From: Brevinema_A sp051649605
GTDB taxonomy: Bacteria; Spirochaetota; Brevinematia; Brevinematales; Brevinemataceae
NCBI GenBank assembly: GCA_051649605.1
Contig: JBOFHK010000014.1
Span: forward strand, 20,248-84,247
Direction of reading: 5' to 3'
Length of the DNA stretch: 64,000 nt
Position 1 is the stretch's first letter. Every line of letters starts with the position of its first letter. The translations under genes and the position numbers were made by a program. The notes under the pieces are model-generated. The model was not told the origin of the DNA and did no database searches. It saw nothing but the letters and a program-made list of their open reading frames with translations. Shown piece by piece: positions 61,588-64,000 of this stretch.

Positions 61588-63035
61588 ATGACTCTATTCT
61601 TTATTGGTGTTGGGGTATTAATCTTAGGTTATATTATCTATGGCTCTTTTGTAGAAAAAATCCTACAACCCACAGATAACCCCAGCCCTCAGTTCAGCAG
61701 ATGGGGTAGATTTTGTACCTTTACCTTTATGGCGGATCGTCATGATCCAATTTCTAAATATTGCTGGTCTCGGTCCCATTTATGGCCCTATTACAGGAGC
61801 ATTATTTGGTCCTTCCGCGTTCTTATGGATTGCTTTTGGGTGTATTTTTGCTGGAGGAGTGCATGATTTCATTGTAGGAATGACATCCATCCGAAATAAC
61901 GGTGTCTCTGTTGGAGAATTAGTTGGCAAATACTTAGGTTCTTTCCCTCTCTATGTGATGAGAATATTTTCCCTTATCCTCCTGCTTCTTTTAGTTGTAA
62001 TTTTTGCTAAAGGGCCTGCATCCATGCTTCAAAATCTTATTAGTAGGTTTATTGACCTACCTTCTTGGTTTTCGGTAAATACATTTTTCTATATTATTTT
62101 AGTATATTATTTTTTGGCAGCTTTTCTTCCTATTGATAAAATTATTGCACCAATATATCCCATATTAGGATCGTTATTATTGCTTACCGCTTTTGCTCTA
62201 TTATTTCAGCTGATTCGTGGAGGATATCAAATTCCCTTAGAAGGATTTACCAATCAACATCCTCAAGCACTACCTGTTTTTCCATTTCTTTTTTTTAACA
62301 ATTGCCTGTGGAGCTTGTAGTGGCTTTCATGCAACACAGACACCAATGATAGCACGATGCATCGTCCATGAAAAACAAGCTCGAATGGGATTTTATGGGG
62401 CAATGATTTTAGAAGGGATCATTGCAATGATTTGGGCTGCCGTACCTATGGCATTTTTCTCACAAAATAATGCCTTGGAAACATCTAAAGTTATGCTTAA
62501 AAACGGTGCTTTGAATAATCCTGGACTCATCGTAAATACCGTATCTTTAGCATTACTAGGGAGTTTTGGCGGAATATTAGCGGTTATAGGGGTTATTGTC
62601 TGTCCTATTACTAGCGGTGATACTTGTTTTCGATCCATGCGTTTAGCAATAGCTGACAATTTCAAACTCAATCAAAGTAGCATAAAAAACAGATTACTAA
62701 TTTTAGTCCCATTAATAATTTTAGGAATTATGCTCAATTTTATTGATTTCAACCTACTATGGCGTTATTTTGCATTTTCCAATCAAAGTCTTGCTGCTTT
62801 TGCATTGTGGATGGGTACGGGCTATCTTGCCACTGTTCCTAATGGAAACAAAAAACATTGGATATCAACAATCCCCGCTGCTTTTATGACGGCGGTCTGT
62901 CTCACCTATATTTTAACAGATCCCTTGGGATTTAGGCTTCCTTATAATATTTCCCTAAATCTTGGAATAAGTATCGGAGTTTTATCACTAATCATTGCTC
63001 ATATACTTGTCATAAAAAACAAAGCTCTTAGATAA
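61588..63035 (+). pseudogene. CstA-like peptide/pyruvate transporter, two frameshifts
   Basis: A carbon-starvation-protein family transporter (CstA imports peptides or pyruvate). The three reading-frame pieces join into one family protein of about 481 residues. The first frameshift is near 61680-61683 in a CCCC run; removing one C joins LQPTDNP to ADGVDFVPLPLWRIVMIQFLN. The second is in the T8 run at 62289-62296; removing one T gives PFLFLTIACGACSGFH. Both are +1 homopolymer changes, so they may be sequencing errors or a real inactivation. The start has AAAGGAGCC. Promoter and terminator are intact. Confidence 0.8.
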
Positions 63036-63040
63036 AAAAA

Positions 63041-63075
63041 AAATTAAGCCCTTCTCAAATAGAAGGGCTTAATTT
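63041..63075. terminator. bidirectional terminator after CstA-like gene
   Basis: Perfect 15-bp arms (63041-63055 and 63061-63075, core AAGCCCTTCT/AGAAGGGCTT) with a 5-base loop, between the convergent CstA-like gene and the Spy/CpxP-like gene. Confidence 0.85.
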
Positions 63076-63091
63076 AGAATAATTCTTATAG

Positions 63092-63634
63092 CTATTGAAC
63101 AATAATTTGATTGATTTCTTTATCTCTAGAGAGAGACAGTTCTCGAATTTCATTTCTTTTTTGGATATGAAGTTCTCGAGCTTTAATCCTCAGATCTTCT
63201 CTTTTTACCATTAATTGGGTTTGATCAGTATTTTCTGGTGTATACTCCAATTGAATATCAAGTTTATTTCGCTCTGTCGCTAAATCAATCTCTTGATCCC
63301 CATACTTTTGATCGATAAGTTGTCGATTTTTTAGGTATTTTGTTTCAATATCTCGGATCTGATTTTGTTGTTCCATAGATAATTGTTGTGTTGATAACTC
63401 ATTTCGCTGAGATCTTGTATTATCACGGGAACTTCCTCTATTATGGTTGTTTTTATCGTCGTTTTTTCTGTCATGCATAGGCATCCCATCATGTTCTGTC
63501 ATACAACAAGAATCACCCATCTGATGCTGGGATTTTTTTCCATGATGCTCCTCTCTTACAAAAGTATTCGCATCTCTTGCAAAAGTTACTGTACTCAATG
63601 CACCTAGTAGTAATACTGTCATTATTTTTTTCAT
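63092..63634 (-). CDS. periplasmic His/Met-rich Spy/CpxP/ZraP-like protein
   Basis: A 180-residue secreted protein with a signal peptide (MKKIMTVLLLGALSTVTFA). The mature N-terminus is rich in His, Met and Cys (HHGKKSQHQMGDSCCMTEHD, MPMHDRK), suggesting Cu or Zn binding. The C-terminal 110 residues are a long charged helix typical of Spy/CpxP/ZraP-like metal-sensing or chaperone proteins. Family membership is inferred from layout, not a firm match. The start has AAGGAATATAAC. Confidence 0.65.
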   Translation of the reverse strand: MKKIMTVLLLGALSTVTFARDANTFVREEHHGKKSQHQMGDSCCMTEHDGMPMHDRKNDDKNNHNRGSSRDNTRSQRNELSTQQLSMEQQNQIRDIETKYLKNRQLIDQKYGDQEIDLATERNKLDIQLEYTPENTDQTQLMVKREDLRIKARELHIQKRNEIRELSLSRDKEINQIIVQ

Positions 63635-63772
63635 CGTTATATTCCTTTATATCATTTATTTTGTCTTTATAAATTTTAAGAACTTATATGGTTAAAAACA
63701 TGAACAGTATCATTCGATATTAAGTCATAAATCCTTATTATATCTACGAATACCATTATTTTTCACCTAATT

Positions 63773-63898
63773 TTACGCATTGTTTCCAAAACGATCTTCA
63801 ATTGATGGATATACATTCTCTCTACTTGGAAGCTCTTGGCTAACAAATATTACTCCTGTTACCATCATCAATACTGCTAATATCATCATTTTTTTCAT
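63773..63898 (-). CDS. 41-residue secreted or membrane peptide
   Basis: A small gene absent from standard length cut-offs. It has AAGGAG at good spacing before the ATG at 63896-63898. It encodes a hydrophobic N-terminus (MKKMMILAVLMMVTGVIFVS) and a polar tail (QELPSRENVYPSIEDRFGNN). The N-terminus is similar in style to the Spy-like protein it precedes (138 bp gap). No family is recognised; it could be a small membrane or exported peptide. Its promoter would lie near the end of the window. Confidence 0.6.
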   Translation of the reverse strand: MKKMMILAVLMMVTGVIFVSQELPSRENVYPSIEDRFGNNA

Positions 63899-64000
63899 CT
63901 TCGTACTCCTTTTTGTACTATAATTTTTTTATATATTTTATATATATTTTTTATCATTACTTGATACTTATATAAGTATAGTTAATGATTCTTAGATTCG

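Noticed and set aside
1..64000. tRNA, rRNA, CRISPR or transposable elements
   Set aside because: I looked through the intergenic regions for cloverleaf-like sequence, direct repeats with spacers and transposase-like frames, and found none I could support.

Overview
This window is an AT-rich (about one-third G+C by eye), gene-dense stretch of a diderm bacterial chromosome. Nearly everything is intact housekeeping sequence. I see no insertion sequence, prophage, CRISPR array, rRNA or tRNA gene. My best guess for the organism is a member of the Spirochaetota, possibly a low-GC fermentative or host-associated lineage such as Brevinema or Brachyspira relatives. The reasons are the TamB-BamA pair without LPS genes nearby, lipoproteins with loose lipoboxes, a chitobiose/cellobiose-type PTS, a CstA-like transporter, and many secreted TPR and beta-barrel proteins of no recognised family. 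This placement is inference. The two-subunit type glycyl-tRNA synthetase (beta subunit here) is not what I would expect from Treponema or Borrelia.

Layout. 0-14 kb: a PKD-domain lipoprotein, ligA, a large periplasmic TPR protein, murG, a membrane-anchored TPR protein, ychF, a HEPN-like protein with an SpsF-type nucleotidyltransferase, and a membrane coiled-coil protein. 13-20 kb: glyS-plsY operon, an ankyrin protein divergent from a Thr/Asn-tailed secreted protein, and xpt. 19.6-24 kb (minus strand): a trkA/ktrA-like gene, thiL, an SprT-like protease, a small membrane protein, argS and an S4-domain gene, apparently one operon. 24-31 kb: a beta-barrel-like protein, tpx, a CDF cation transporter, and a PTS IIB-IIC-M42 peptidase operon. 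31-40 kb: a sigma-70 factor, then rnr-lgt-mutL-lipoprotein-SpoIIM-like operon and a parvulin-type foldase lipoprotein. 39.7-42.4 kb: HAD phosphatase and gyrB. 42.5-46 kb: a DUF1295 membrane protein and glgP. 46-57 kb: a membrane-anchored YhaN/Rad50-like ATPase, a TPR protein, tamB and bamA, a likely envelope-assembly block. 57-61.4 kb: malQ, PIN-TRAM (YacL-like), ispF and lepB. 61.5-64 kb: a CstA-like transporter gene broken by two frameshifts, a His/Met-rich periplasmic protein, and an unannotated 41-residue secreted peptide.

Regulatory architecture is unusually legible. I find sixteen sigma-70 type promoters, thirteen of the fourteen strongest with exactly 17-bp spacers, some so close to the start codon that the mRNA should be leaderless. 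Convergent genes are separated by long, perfect inverted repeats (up to a 50-bp uninterrupted palindrome and 27-bp arms) that act as plausible bidirectional terminators and often contain a stop codon.

No obviously new defence or mobile system is visible. The most interesting items are the cysteine motif in the sigma factor, the CstA frameshifts, the extended palindromic terminators, the HEPN-like protein, the LigA insertion, the RNase R without cold-shock domains, and start-stop minimal ORFs in front of tamB and rnr.
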